Position numbers and translations under genes: made by a program. Positions 40,197 through 51,850 of a stretch of DNA of 64,000 nucleotides are shown here, piece after piece. Positions within the stretch are counted from its first letter, which is position 1. Every line of letters begins with the position of its first letter. Source of the stretch: Phylloscopus collybita (Eukaryota > Chordata > Aves > Passeriformes > Phylloscopidae); contig JAJNNQ010000024.1 of NCBI GenBank assembly GCA_027886175.1, positions 7,362,001-7,426,000 on the forward strand, given 5' to 3'. The notes below the pieces were generated by a model. The model did no database searches. It was not told where the DNA came from and saw nothing but the letters and a program-made list of their open reading frames with translations.

Positions 40197-43100
40197 CCTG
40201 CATTTTCAGTGCAATGTTCAGTTGTCTGAAGACCAAAGAAGAAAGAGAGGCCTCTTTCCAGCAGCCAAACATATAATGGGGATCAACAAATGAGTCCACA
40301 GGACACTTCTCTGCAGTGTAGTGATATAGTATCTGATATCAATAATATTTGAATTGCTTCCAATAAGCAATAACATAACAAACCTATCTTATTGTATTAC
40401 TTGGTCAAGTTTAGTCCATGCTATCCTGTTGTAACTTATGGTATGCCCTTGGTTTTCAAGTGGTTGGCTTTAAACTCAAAGTTGCTGGAAGGAGCCGAAA
40501 GAATCTCTTTCTTTCTGTCTTTGTTTGTATGCACACTCAGTAAGACATCTGGAGAATTTTAGATGTGTTGAAATCGAAATGGCAACAAAATTTGTGTCTA
40601 TAAACCACTAAAAAGACTTTCTACCGACCGAGGTCCAAATGTCACAATGATTAAGTGGTTAATGAACTTTGTCAGAGATGTGAGGAAGAGGAGGGAAGGT
40701 TTTCTCGTGTCATTATTTGTATTGGATCAGTCAATGAATGCAGCTCAAGGGAGAAAAAGGATGCATTTTGACTACGGTGACTGATAAAGTTACAAGTGGG
40801 GGATAGAGAGGTTGCATTTATTTGGTTCTGCAGCTCTTCCCACCAGAATTGTATTCCAGTGTGTATGTAATTGAATTTCACATTCCCTTAAGACCTCTAT
40901 TATCCTATTCAAGTGAAAAATCTTATCAAAATTTCCAGACCTTTATTCTAATATGTAACCTTCAGAAAATTTTATTTTTGCTTCTACTGCGGTTCAGCTA
41001 AATGTGTCAGGATTTTCTTATGCAGACCACAGTCTACTTGGTGTGTTACTCTCAGGAAAATACAGTATGAATGTCAGTACTTACCTGTATTTGCAAGGGT
41101 GCTTCTCTCTTGAATAAGAGCAACCAAAAATCTAATTCTTTTTACATTGTGTGCGTTTGCACAGTTAGTTTATGAAGTGCACATTAAAAAAGAAAAAAAA
41201 AATTCTAGCAGAAAGCTGAACACCAAAAAATTCAATATAAACAGATATTATTTTTTTTCTGACAGTTTAGATGCCATGGTTTGTGTAGCATAATTTTCAC
41301 TTTAAGCCTCTGAAGTGATTTTTTTTTTTTTTTTTTTTAATCTTACTGCCTGTGAACACCAGAATATTACTGTTTGGTTCAATTTGAAGGAATGGTTGTG
41401 CACTGTTTTCAGGTATATGGTGGAAGTCGTGGTGGTTACACTGGATGGAGCTTTTTTAGGATTGGAATGTCAGGTTTTCCATTGGCATGCAGTTGGGCTG
41501 CTGGCCCCTTTCACGCAATTAAACACAAATGAGCTCTTCCATATAAATTCTTTGGTTGAAGGTGTGACTAAGCCTTAGGATAAAAAAAAAAAAAAAAAAG
41601 AGGAAAGAAGAGGTAAATTCCTCAAGTATTTGATCTTGTCTTCAGTTTGGGTATAAGTATGTAGAAAGCACATCTATGCATATAAAGCTGATTCTGGCTG
41701 TAAGAGTATCATTCAGGTGTCTGTAAGGGGGAATGTCTATGTGAGAAAATTGTTAATTTCAAGAATAGCCTACTTTGGGATAAATTTGTGGAATGGTACA
41801 GGAATACTTAGGTGAAATTATTGTCTTTTTGTGCATGTTTTAGTTCTTCTTTGGCTTCAAAATATATGCTTGTAGCCTGATTTATTATCTGAAATGGGAA
41901 GTTAAAAAAAAAGGCAGCACAGCAGATGGATGGTGAACATTGGAAAGGCCTGACTATGACCTTCTTTCCACCTTTCTAACAGAAATTGAAGGGATCGATG
42001 CAGTGAACTTGTAACTACTCTATCTGATCTTTCACTGATAGAGCTTCACACTCTTATCTGCTTTGTTCTGAACTGAAGAATGGCTCCTCCTCTCTGAACA
42101 GTTTTCCTACTGTTCAGTCAACAGAAAACTGAAAACCAAACCATGTTTAGCTGAGAAAGATCTAGGTACATCAGGCAAGCATCCTGAAAATACAGCAGAG
42201 CTTCTTTTTGGGCCTGCTCCTAGGACTATTCCTTTAGTGAAACTCTGGAGCATCTGACAGATGCTACACATTCTCATCACACACACATTCTGTGAAGGTT
42301 GCCTGCTATCATGGGCACACACGTGGGAGTAGAGATGCAGAGACATATGCATCATATTTAGATTTCTACATGTGCAAATCTAATTATAATCAGAGAGGCA
42401 GGGTACATTTTAAACTGGGTGTTTTTTTGGTTTTGTTTTGTTGGTGTTCTTTTTTTATTTTTTTCTTTTGCCATTGCGTTCTCATCAGATACAGCTGTTA
42501 GAAGGAAATGTCTGTGGGCAGTGGCATAACTGCAGCATAGAGAGCAAGAGAATTGGAAGGCAAGCAAAACTTCTGACTCATTGTAATGTTAGGGCAAGTT
42601 CCTAAATGTTAGTATACTACGTGTTGCCTTAGCTGTTTCTCAGGAGATGGCTAAACAGACCAGAAGATTTGATGGCTAAACAGATGTTTTAAAGGCCTTT
42701 AAAATCTGGGTCAAGCGTAAGTGGGGGAGAAAAAAAAAATCTTTGTCTAAAAAATCAAAATTGTTCAGTTGTAACTTTACAACAGTTAGAAAGAAGGAGG
42801 AGGAAACAGGTTTCAATGTTTATTTAAAAGACTAATGATGAGCAAAATGTGATTATTTAAGAAATAACATGCTATCTGACATATTTTGCTTTAATATCAT
42901 GATACCTTATTGTGCTGCTTCGACTGTTTTTGCCTGATCTCTGCAATGTATTTTATTTCTATTTTGTTCATACTCATTTCTGTGTTATTTCCAAACTTAA
43001 AATATTTTTCTTCCTTGTCCTGCTGTTAGTATGACTGAATGGTCTCAATTTCTTGTTTCTACTTTGAAGTTTTTTCCTTATTTCTTGAAAGAATGGTCTG

Positions 43101-43224
43101 CTCTAGATGTCAGAAGTACACTTGTTTTTGAGGTGAGGTTATATCATGTGCCTTAAATACTTTTCGCTGCTTTTTCTACTAACTTTGAAACTTCAAATTC
43201 GACTCCATATTCTGTTAATAGTGT
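35784..43224. other. T-rich, intron-like DNA, no gene seen
   Basis: No coding exon or transposon is recognised. Homopolymers lie at 40143-40195 (A53, listed separately), 41319-41338 (T20) and 41582-41599 (A18). Frames up to 87 codons show no domain. Confidence 0.5.
40143..40195. repeat. Pure A run of 53
   Basis: An uninterrupted A homopolymer on the plus strand. As a retroposon tail it would belong to sequence on its left, but that side (about 39900-40142) has no AATAAA just upstream and no recognisable source gene. Flanks do not show an obvious target-site duplication. Confidence 0.85.
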
Positions 43225-43344
43225 AAAAAAAACCTGAAACAACAAACCACAAACTAAAAAAAAACCCTCAAAACCAAAAAAAAACCCACTAAAACAACAA
43301 CAATAACAACAAAAAACCAGAAAATAACAACTAAAAAAACCCCC
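43225..43344. repeat. A/C-rich low-complexity tract
   Basis: AAAACC, AACAAC and AAAAAACCC units with very few G bases on the plus strand, like the tracts at 5853, 55367 and 62085. Confidence 0.85.
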
Positions 43345-46300
43345 ATGATTGGTTAGCCTCCTACTTGATATTTGGTAAGCATATTCAGATTAAAGTTTGT
43401 AGATTTGTGTTTGCATTTCTGCTATTCATTTGAATTCTCACATTTTATTCCAGTTTCTTAAACAGAGTCTGTAAATAGCTGTATCTTTCAATCAATCTCT
43501 CAGAATCTTTTAAAGCTCTTCAGTTTAGAGTTTCACATGACTCTATCCCCTGTAGGACTCACCTCATCACTTTGAAAAGATATTTCTGTATTTAAAGTGT
43601 GACAAATTTGCTATGCTTGCATTTCTAGAGCACCTGAAGTCATGAAAGTATCTTTCTTAATTCTTTTTTTTTTTTCTGAATTATTTTTTTTTTCTTCACC
43701 CTCCCTTTTAGAAGGAGAGGACAGAAGGAGAATGACCTCGCAGTGTAACAAGTGGCTGTCCTGAAGTAGCACTCTGTCCTTAGCCTGGTTTTGCTGTGTG
43801 CTTTGCAGGATTTGCTCTGAAGCCTGCATACAAAAAAAGCAGCAGCTGCCTTGTGCTCTGCTGTGCTCCCAGTGAATGGGCCCTTGATAGCCTGCAGTAC
43901 ATCACGTCCCCCTGGCCTTGTTCAGGCCCCCTGTTCTCCAGGACACTCCAGACAAAATCCGTAGTGTCTCTGTGCTGGAGGTGACAGCATCTGGGTGTGG
44001 GAAAATCCCTCAGCAAAGCTGAGCCTGTTCCTGCCCCTGCAGGAAAGTTCTGGAACGGTGAAAGCTTCATAAATTAATTTTTGTACTGCAGAACGGTGTG
44101 AAACGGAGTTGGAATTAGATCAAATATATTCTGAGTGTAGTAAGGTAGTATTTGGCTTGAAACTCATCCACCAAAGCTGTTAATGTAATTAATCAAATAA
44201 TTGAACAGTTTAAGAGGAAAGAAACAATTTTTTTTTTGTGTGTGTGTTGCCTGTTATTATCACACTGGGAAAAAGTGTTACTCTTTACCTTTATCAACAA
44301 AAGAATGCTCTGTGATAGTTAGATTGAATTTTTTTTTCATGATGCAAGGGACAAAAGGTTGTAAGTCTGGTTAAACAGAGAAAAAAAGCCTTCCATCAAT
44401 ATTTATTCCTCTCTGTTTGTTCAGTACTTCTAGTAACACTTTCAGGTGTAGTATGAAAGCGAAGTGTGGCATCTCTTATTACCAATTGTTTGCTGAAGAA
44501 GACCATCTGAGAAGTGGATTTCAAAGAGGGTGTTCAGCATACCTGAGTTGATAGGAGGAAATGCAGACAAAATTCAAAGGCCTCTTCAGAAACATATCAC
44601 AGATATTGTGCCCTCCCGAGAAGCCAAACTTTGATCTGAGTACCCCAGCTGGAAAAAACAACAAGTGTATTCACACGTAAAATGAAAAAAAAAAAAACAA
44701 CAAACCATTACCTGTTGCTTACAAATTTCCTTTTAATATAACATTGTTAAAATAACAAATTTCCTTTAATTTGGTCTAGTGGCCAACTCTTAGCTAAACT
44801 GAGTAAGAACTGGGTTGGCATATTGGGTTCTTATGTCGCTTGGAAATTGCTAAAGCTGCCACCAAACTGGTTAATAGGTCTGACCCATATCATAGCATGC
44901 ATGAGAAATTCCTGCCCTGCCTCAGGTAACTGTGGTCTTTTCCCTGTAAGCCTGTTTTAGCTGCTACATTTTTAGATAAACTGACAATAAAAGATGAACC
45001 AGCTGGGCTTCCATATTTTTTGTGTGTTGGGTTTTGGTTTTCTTTTGGTTTAAGTCTTGACTCATGCAGTGTTGAGCCTTTTAACCTCATTACTCAGATC
45101 AGGACAAGATTTTGGCCTGTTTCTTTGCTGGTGTCTCTGAGTTAACACAGGCAGCCAGAACACCCACAAACCCATAGCAGGAACACAAACAGTAAATTTA
45201 TTTCTGTTACCTTGCTAGCAGGGGCATCCCTGAGGCAGCACCTGGTCAGAAGCACATCAACAGAGACACAGGCACTCTTGCACTCCATCCATGCCAGAAG
45301 ATCACTGTCCTGCTGTTCCCACAGGTTTGTCCATCCATGGCCAAGGTCACTTAAGCCATTTACAATCCTCCTGACCAGAATCCTTGTTTTTAATCCTTTC
45401 TTCCCAATAATGGCACAGCCAGCAGTGTTGAACAAAGGAAGGATGAATACAGAATGAGGAGGGAAATTTTCCCACCCCAGCTTTAAAGATGACTGCAGAT
45501 ACAGAGTAGCCTTTAAAAAGTGCCTGCAGAACTGGAAAAGCCTGGTCAATTTTACCATGAGATAAAATGTAACATTGATACGTTTGAGGTGTTTAGAATA
45601 ATGTAGCACTGAGATAAAGTAGCAGCACATTTCTGAGCTTCCTCTTGCAGCCTTCCATTAATGCTTTAGCATTTTGACCAGCAGCTGCTTCTAGTTTGTA
45701 TTTAATGTCTTTTATTACTTGAACAAGATAGCTCCCTTGGAGAATGAACAGGCATCCTGGGCTTCCTTTTCACAGCACAGTGCTGGCTTTTGGAAAGGGC
45801 AGAACAGAGTTTTTCTCTGTCATTCCAAACAGGTTTGCCTGGTCACACCTTTACACTGCTGTGAAACTTCACTTATTTTTCAATAATCATGTATCTTACA
45901 AACTAATATGATGCTTTGTTTGAGCTGACTTGGTAATGTTTTCTTTAGCTTTGGATGCATACGCTTGACTTTTTCTTTCTTTTTTCCTTTTTCAGTCTTT
46001 TTTAGGCTGAGTTCCTCCCACCCTCTGCTGTAGCATTCTGAAAATGTTTGTTCACATTAAGCAATTAATAAAGGCAGAATAATGATCAGTCCAGAAAACT
46101 TTGTTTTATCTTTCAGTACTCTGGGTATGATCTGAAGATAATCCATGATACTGTATGGGAATTTGGGAATTCCCATTCCAGATTTGGGAATTGTAATATT
46201 AAAATTTTCTTCCCCCTTTTCCATACTTGATTACATAAGCTTCCTGTAAGTGGGCTCTGCCACAATAATATAAGCTAATTTTGATCTCAAGTTGAAACAC

Positions 46301-49300
46301 ATTCCTGGTATTGAGTCAGGAGCTAGATACAGGTATTTTTAATAGGAGTCTTATAATTCACATTTGAATTTTCCATTTCTAATTTCATTATCTCGCACTG
46401 TGTTAAACAGTCGTAAGTATAATGTTTGTTCCTCAGAGAACTGCTAAATCATCCTCAGTGTGCTCTAAAATCTTATTTCATTTCAAAGTCCCTCTTTTGA
46501 AATGTTAAACTATTATCTAGGACACAATATAAGTATTCCCTGTGTGAAGCTGGTAGTCTTCTGAAAAAAGAATTGTTCCTCTCTGGGATTGATAGTTATT
46601 AATTCTAATGCTAAAGCTTTGAATCTTGAGGCTAACACTGGATTTACTATTAGTCAAAGACCCCCACTACTTTTACCTCTGTAGGTGTGGAGGAGGAAGG
46701 GAAGGAAAAGAGGAAATAAAAGGAAAATTTCATGTTAATATAATCAGGAATTGAAAGTCATTTTAAAATGCTAATCTTGATCTATTATCTTTGGACTTAT
46801 TGATGTTTTTCCTTTCTTTCTGCAAGGCACAGCAATGTATTTTCTTTTGCACACCTTCTGCTATATATTATTTTCCTTCTGGTGTGATGGTGAAAGTGGC
46901 CAATACCCTATGCTATAAGCTAATAACTTTCAGACTCCAGGATTGTTGTTGCCCGAGAATCTGAAATTGTAGCATTGCCTGCCTGGGTAGTGAGTCCCAA
47001 GTCACAAAACACATGTTTATCCCTGCTAGAGGCTGGCAGCACAATTGTCAAAAAGACAGAATGTTACTAGCAAATTTATGAAATTTCTGTGTATTAATGC
47101 ATAGTACGATGTCTTATCTTAAATAAAAATTGGCTAGGAATGGGGAAAATTACAAACAGATAAAATGGGTTAATTATATTTCACATTCATTATGTATAAA
47201 TGAAAAGCCCAGCATTATTCAAAAGCTTCACTCAATTAAATCTTCATGAACTTAAAATTCTTATTGGTCCCTAATTAAATTAGGGGAATTACTGGCAAAC
47301 CGAATTGGAGTTGATCTGTATTTAGGGACCTCTTGAACAAGGTCCCTCATCAATATAGCATCTTGCATATCGCTGCCTTAAATCTACCCCTGTGATGCTT
47401 CCATCTCAGTTGATGTAATTCATGGTTTTAATTTTGTTTTCTTCTCATGAATTCTATGTCTGTGGGTCCCAAAGAAGGAATGATTGTCAGCTGGTTAAGT
47501 AAATCTTTCATTTTTGTGGCACTGTTAGGGTCTTAATGTGGGACTCTCTGGGCTTCTTGGCTGTTGAGTGAAAAAGTAGTGTTTTCTAAGCTAGACAAAC
47601 CCCTAGAAAACATAAATAAGCAAACCAAGAGGAAAACTCACTATTCAGAGGTGATTAAATAGGAATTTGGCAACTATATCTAACAGTGGAATGCCAGGTT
47701 TTTTTAAAGTAATTGTCTCCTAAGTTCTGACTTCGCATACACTGACAAAAGAATATACTTCCATCAACAAGACATTAACACTCATTGTTGCCTTTAGGCC
47801 AATTTATGGAATGAAAATTTAGAGTTCTGCTAAGCAAGGTAATTTGTACTTCTCCCTGGATTTAATAGTGGCTCTTGAGTGTTTCCTATATGGATTTATC
47901 CCTTCTTTAATAAGAAAGAAATTAACATGGGGTTATATTCCAGGATCAGAAAATATATAACTTAAATAGTTATATCTTAAAGTATAAGGGGAATGTAGTT
48001 GAAATGTTGATGAGATCCCTAGGCAGTCATGATTGTTACCATTGGGTGTCTGTTAAAAAGAGCAGACAAAGACTCCAGAAATATCCCTTCATTCCAACAC
48101 CCAAGTTGCTCTTTTTCTGTACCTGCTGCTATAATATCAGAGGTGCAAGCCTGCAGTTGAAAAGCTGACACATGGCTCTCTTCCAACATTTCCTGCCAAT
48201 ATAAATTAATGCTTGCCATAAGACACGCTTGGATGGTACAAAAGGAAGGTCCTGTGAGAGATGCTTGAGGAACAGCTGAGTAGCTCTGGCTCTTATATGT
48301 CAAATCTAAGGGTATATATTAATTAATTACAAAACAATCCGTTCTTGTTTCTTGCCAGACCTAGTGTTTTGTATGTCCACAGTGATAGCATCATATTTGT
48401 TTAGGAGGGAATATCTGTCTCACAGGAGCTGGTATCTAGAGGAAGATTAATTACTCTGCTAGTTAATTAAAATAATGACACTTAATGCTGTATAGTTTAT
48501 TTCATTTGTGAAGCTAAATGGCTATTATTGCTCTCATTTTATCCTCCACCATTTTCAAACCACAAAAGAGACATACTATTATTTATTTAATTTTTCTTTA
48601 ACTAGGAAGATACTAGGGTTTAGCAATGTAAAAGTATAGGGTTTGCAGAGCTTGACTGGATATTACTCTATCTCTGGAGTGCTTGGATCACAAACATCAG
48701 CTACTTCATGCCAAACAGAAACCAAATAAAGAGCTGATGCCAAAACTTACTCTTCACCTAAACTTTTTGTAAATGAGATGATTGTGCTAAGCAGGGAACT
48801 GTCTGTGAGTAGAAAGCAAGTGTCAGAAGCAGGATAATTACAGCTCTCATGTTTATAGTTTGATTGGTGTTTTCAGCTGAGGGAAGTAAAAAAATATTGT
48901 TTTTTAAGAGGAGATGCAGAAACTGTTGCTGAAACAATGAAGCAGAGAAGATTCTGTAGGTTGGTGAGATGAAAAATGGGGAGTCATACTGCAGTCAGGT
49001 ACTCAGCAATAAAAAGGCCCTAGGTTTTAATTTCACTAAAATCATAAAGTCACTATTATTTCATGTAGATGTGTCAGACTGTATTTGATGCTGGACTTCT
49101 TGCACATGTGAGACTGTGCTGTATCCCTACGATCAGTAGCATAACATTTGTGTAAAATTGATTCAAGAATGCTCTTGAACTCTGATCTAGCCTCAAAGAA
49201 CTTTCAAATGTAAATAGTATTGACTTAATTCTTAACAGTGATAAACATTTCTGTAAGAAAAACAGGGAACATTTGTTTTATTCACCTGCCAGTTCCTGTG

Positions 49301-51039
49301 GAGACCTCAGTCTATGACAGAGGTTTCCCTATAGAAAACAGAAAAAACTGTGCTGCAGGGTATTTTAGGTCTCATGACTATGAATTTCTCTAGTTAATAT
49401 CTGAGGGATTACTATTATTTTGATGGTGAATATTTCTTCCTCTTTCCTTGGGATATGGTTGTTTCAATTTTTTTTTCCATTTGGTAACACACTACACCTT
49501 TCTCATCCGTGGAAGGTTATATTCACAATGAAAATGTTATCAGTGTCAGTAATTTTCAGGAAGTATGACTTCATGCTCTTTCCATGGGTCAGAGACATCC
49601 AGTTATAGAACAGAACTGATACTTTAAGGATCAGTCATATGTCTGAATGAAAACACTTAAAGGAAATTGTAGAGCCAAAATCCATCCATGTTCAGAAGGC
49701 CAATGTGTAATTTTTCCTCCATTTCAAGTTCAACCTCTGTCATTTTAAGAGTTCTCTGTGATATGATGCTTTATTCTCAGAAAAAGAAGGGAAGGAATCA
49801 TGAGGCACTTTCACAGTACTATTTTTTTCCATAGCATTCTTCTAGACTTGAATCAGTATCATAATGTGTCAATAAAAAACTGCAACCAACCCCAAAAAGG
49901 CTACTTATATCTACAGATGGGAGAGAGAGAGAATACATTTCACCAGTGATCCTTCTGCATCAGCAAGAAGTCAAAACCTTTGTCTTTCTCCCCTGGTCCA
50001 CAAAGTCTTTGGGCCCTTGTTAGAAATGTGTGTTGGTGTAAAATTTTGATTTGCATATCTGGCTGTGTTGGTATAACTTCTCTCTGCTGTGTGTATAGCT
50101 CATCTGTTGTGTTAGTTCTGAAAACAAATGTCTGGAGCTGGGATGTTGAGCACAGGGTGAACTTGTCCACTTGGAAAATCTTGCTAGTCGTTGTCAGTGC
50201 TTCCTGTCAGACCCAATGCTGCAACAGCTGGTGTGTGTTGGATGCTGAGACTGAGTTTTGGAATACAAAACAGGCAAGCATCTATTAAAACCAGAAGGAT
50301 TTGGTCCTTTCGGTTTTAAACATGTTTTCTAAAAAAACGCAGATATGTATATAAATAAACAATTTTTTACAGTGATACTAAATAGTATAGAAATGGTAGA
50401 GGAACAGGATTGAACATGATTCCAAAATTTCAACACCCAATTATTCGAATGGCTGCTGAGAGCTTTGGGACTTACTTGCCCTTGTTAAGGAAAGGTGGCA
50501 ATGGCCCTCCAGATGTCACCACCACATGATCAGAAGAGGGAATGAAACTAATCCCTGGATGCCTTTGTTATAGTCCTGTCTGACCTTTCTGGGTGTCTTG
50601 ATCAGACCACTGCACTGGTGAATTGCCAGTCCAAGCATGGCTCTTCTGCTGGTTATGTGGTGGGAGACCAGCTTAGAAAATTATTCAAATGATAAAATTA
50701 CATCTCTCTCTTGAGCAATAGCTTGGCAGATACAGACCACCTAATTAGAACTGTGAAATGCATTTAACAAGTTTGGAAGTTTGTTGTTTTGTTTTTGCTT
50801 TGTTTTGTTTTGTTTTTTTAATATGGAAAACAGCCCTGGGCGTGCTTTGATGTGACCAGAAGGTATGTCTTAAGTCAGAGGCCAGGATTTGCAAATAAAT
50901 TTTATATGGAAACATTAATGAGGAGAGGTTATTTTTTAGGTGTCGATGACAAGGCTCTGTGTCATGTCTTGGCATGTGGTAAATGACAGGTAATGGATGA
51001 AAATATTTCTGCTGTGAAGAACTCCAGAAGGAATTGGTT
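43345..51039. other. AT-rich DNA, one GC-richer block, no gene seen
   Basis: About 43730-44060 is a GC-richer block (words such as GGCCCTTGATAGCCTGCAG and CCCCTGGCCTTG) with frames on both strands and no family match. A 162-codon minus-strand frame lies at 45142-45630; its sequence shows no domain and has an AATAAA near 45196 on the same strand. It could be a decayed retroelement, a non-coding exon or chance. The TAATTA cluster at 48320-48469 is listed separately. Confidence 0.45.
48320..48469. promoter_or_regulatory. Second cluster of TAATTA sites
   Basis: TAATTA occurs at 48320 and 48324 (overlapping), 48448 and 48464. Two more isolated copies lie upstream at 47171 and 47272. The local sequence has the even, repeat-free texture often seen in conserved non-coding elements. 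Regulatory function is inference only. Confidence 0.25.
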
Positions 51040-51850
51040 CATATAATAGTACCCGTCTTGTGGTTAAGACTTGTGAAAACTGCTGTAAAAAAGGCACTGA
51101 GTTCTGCAGTATCTTTTTACTGGGATTGTTACTGCCTCACTGAACAGGGCCAACACTCTCCTCAGGCTTCCTTTTGCTGGCAGTGTACATGCAGAAACTC
51201 TTCTTCCTGCCCATCTTCTCTTTTGCTAGCTTGAACTCCAGCTATGCATTGCTGATTCTACTCCCACTTATGCAGCCAGTGTCTATTTCTCCCAAGCAGC
51301 TGTCCCTGTTTTCAACTTCTGTGTCCTTTTGTTTTGTGCCTGAACTCATCCAGGAGCTCTTCTTTTTATCTGTGCTGGCCTGGCTGGATTTCTGCAAAGT
51401 GGGCTGAACTGTTCTTGTGCTCTGATAAAGCTGAACTTGAGCTTTAGCCAGCTCTCCTGGGGTCCCTTTGCCCTGGCAGGCAGTTTCCCGTGAGATCCTT
51501 CCAAGCAAGTCCTTGCAGAGGCTGAAATCTTCTCTTTGCATTCCAGAACTGCAATTCTGTTGATCCTTCTCATTCCTCTTGGTATCTTGAGCATCTGGAT
51601 TTCCTCTGACCCACTGTATTGGCCAGCAGACAACAGAGGCTCATGAGAGACAGCTCCTGTGACAGTGAGACTTTTCCCAGCTGCCCCAGGAAGGTTTTAT
51701 CTGCCCCTCCTTGATTATCAGTCTGGTATTTACCTGGAGCACTGAATGATTGCTTTTGCTCAACAACAGGGTTGAGAAATGCCCCACCTGGGCCCCCCTC
51801 TCTTTCACCCCTGCCAACGGGGTGTCCTGCTTTTTAGTACAGTGCACACA
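51040..51850 (-). mobile_element. CR1 LINE ORF2 fragment, broken
   Basis: This fragment covers the CR1 ORF2 region between the endonuclease and the reverse transcriptase. On the minus strand the frame ending in EEIQMLKIPRGMRR (about 51606-51565) corresponds to the end of the endonuclease part. About 51535-51494, in a second frame, encodes REDFSLCKDLLGRI, and further on KKSSWMSSGTKQKD, matching the CR1 linker in order and spacing. After an in-frame TAG at 51242-51244 the same frame resumes with LEFKLAKEKMGRKKSF and TASKRKPEE, which is the conserved stretch just before the reverse transcriptase. The most distant part (to about 51850) fits less well. At least one frameshift (near 51540) and two stops make it a pseudogene. 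The reverse transcriptase core is absent. Confidence 0.8.
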
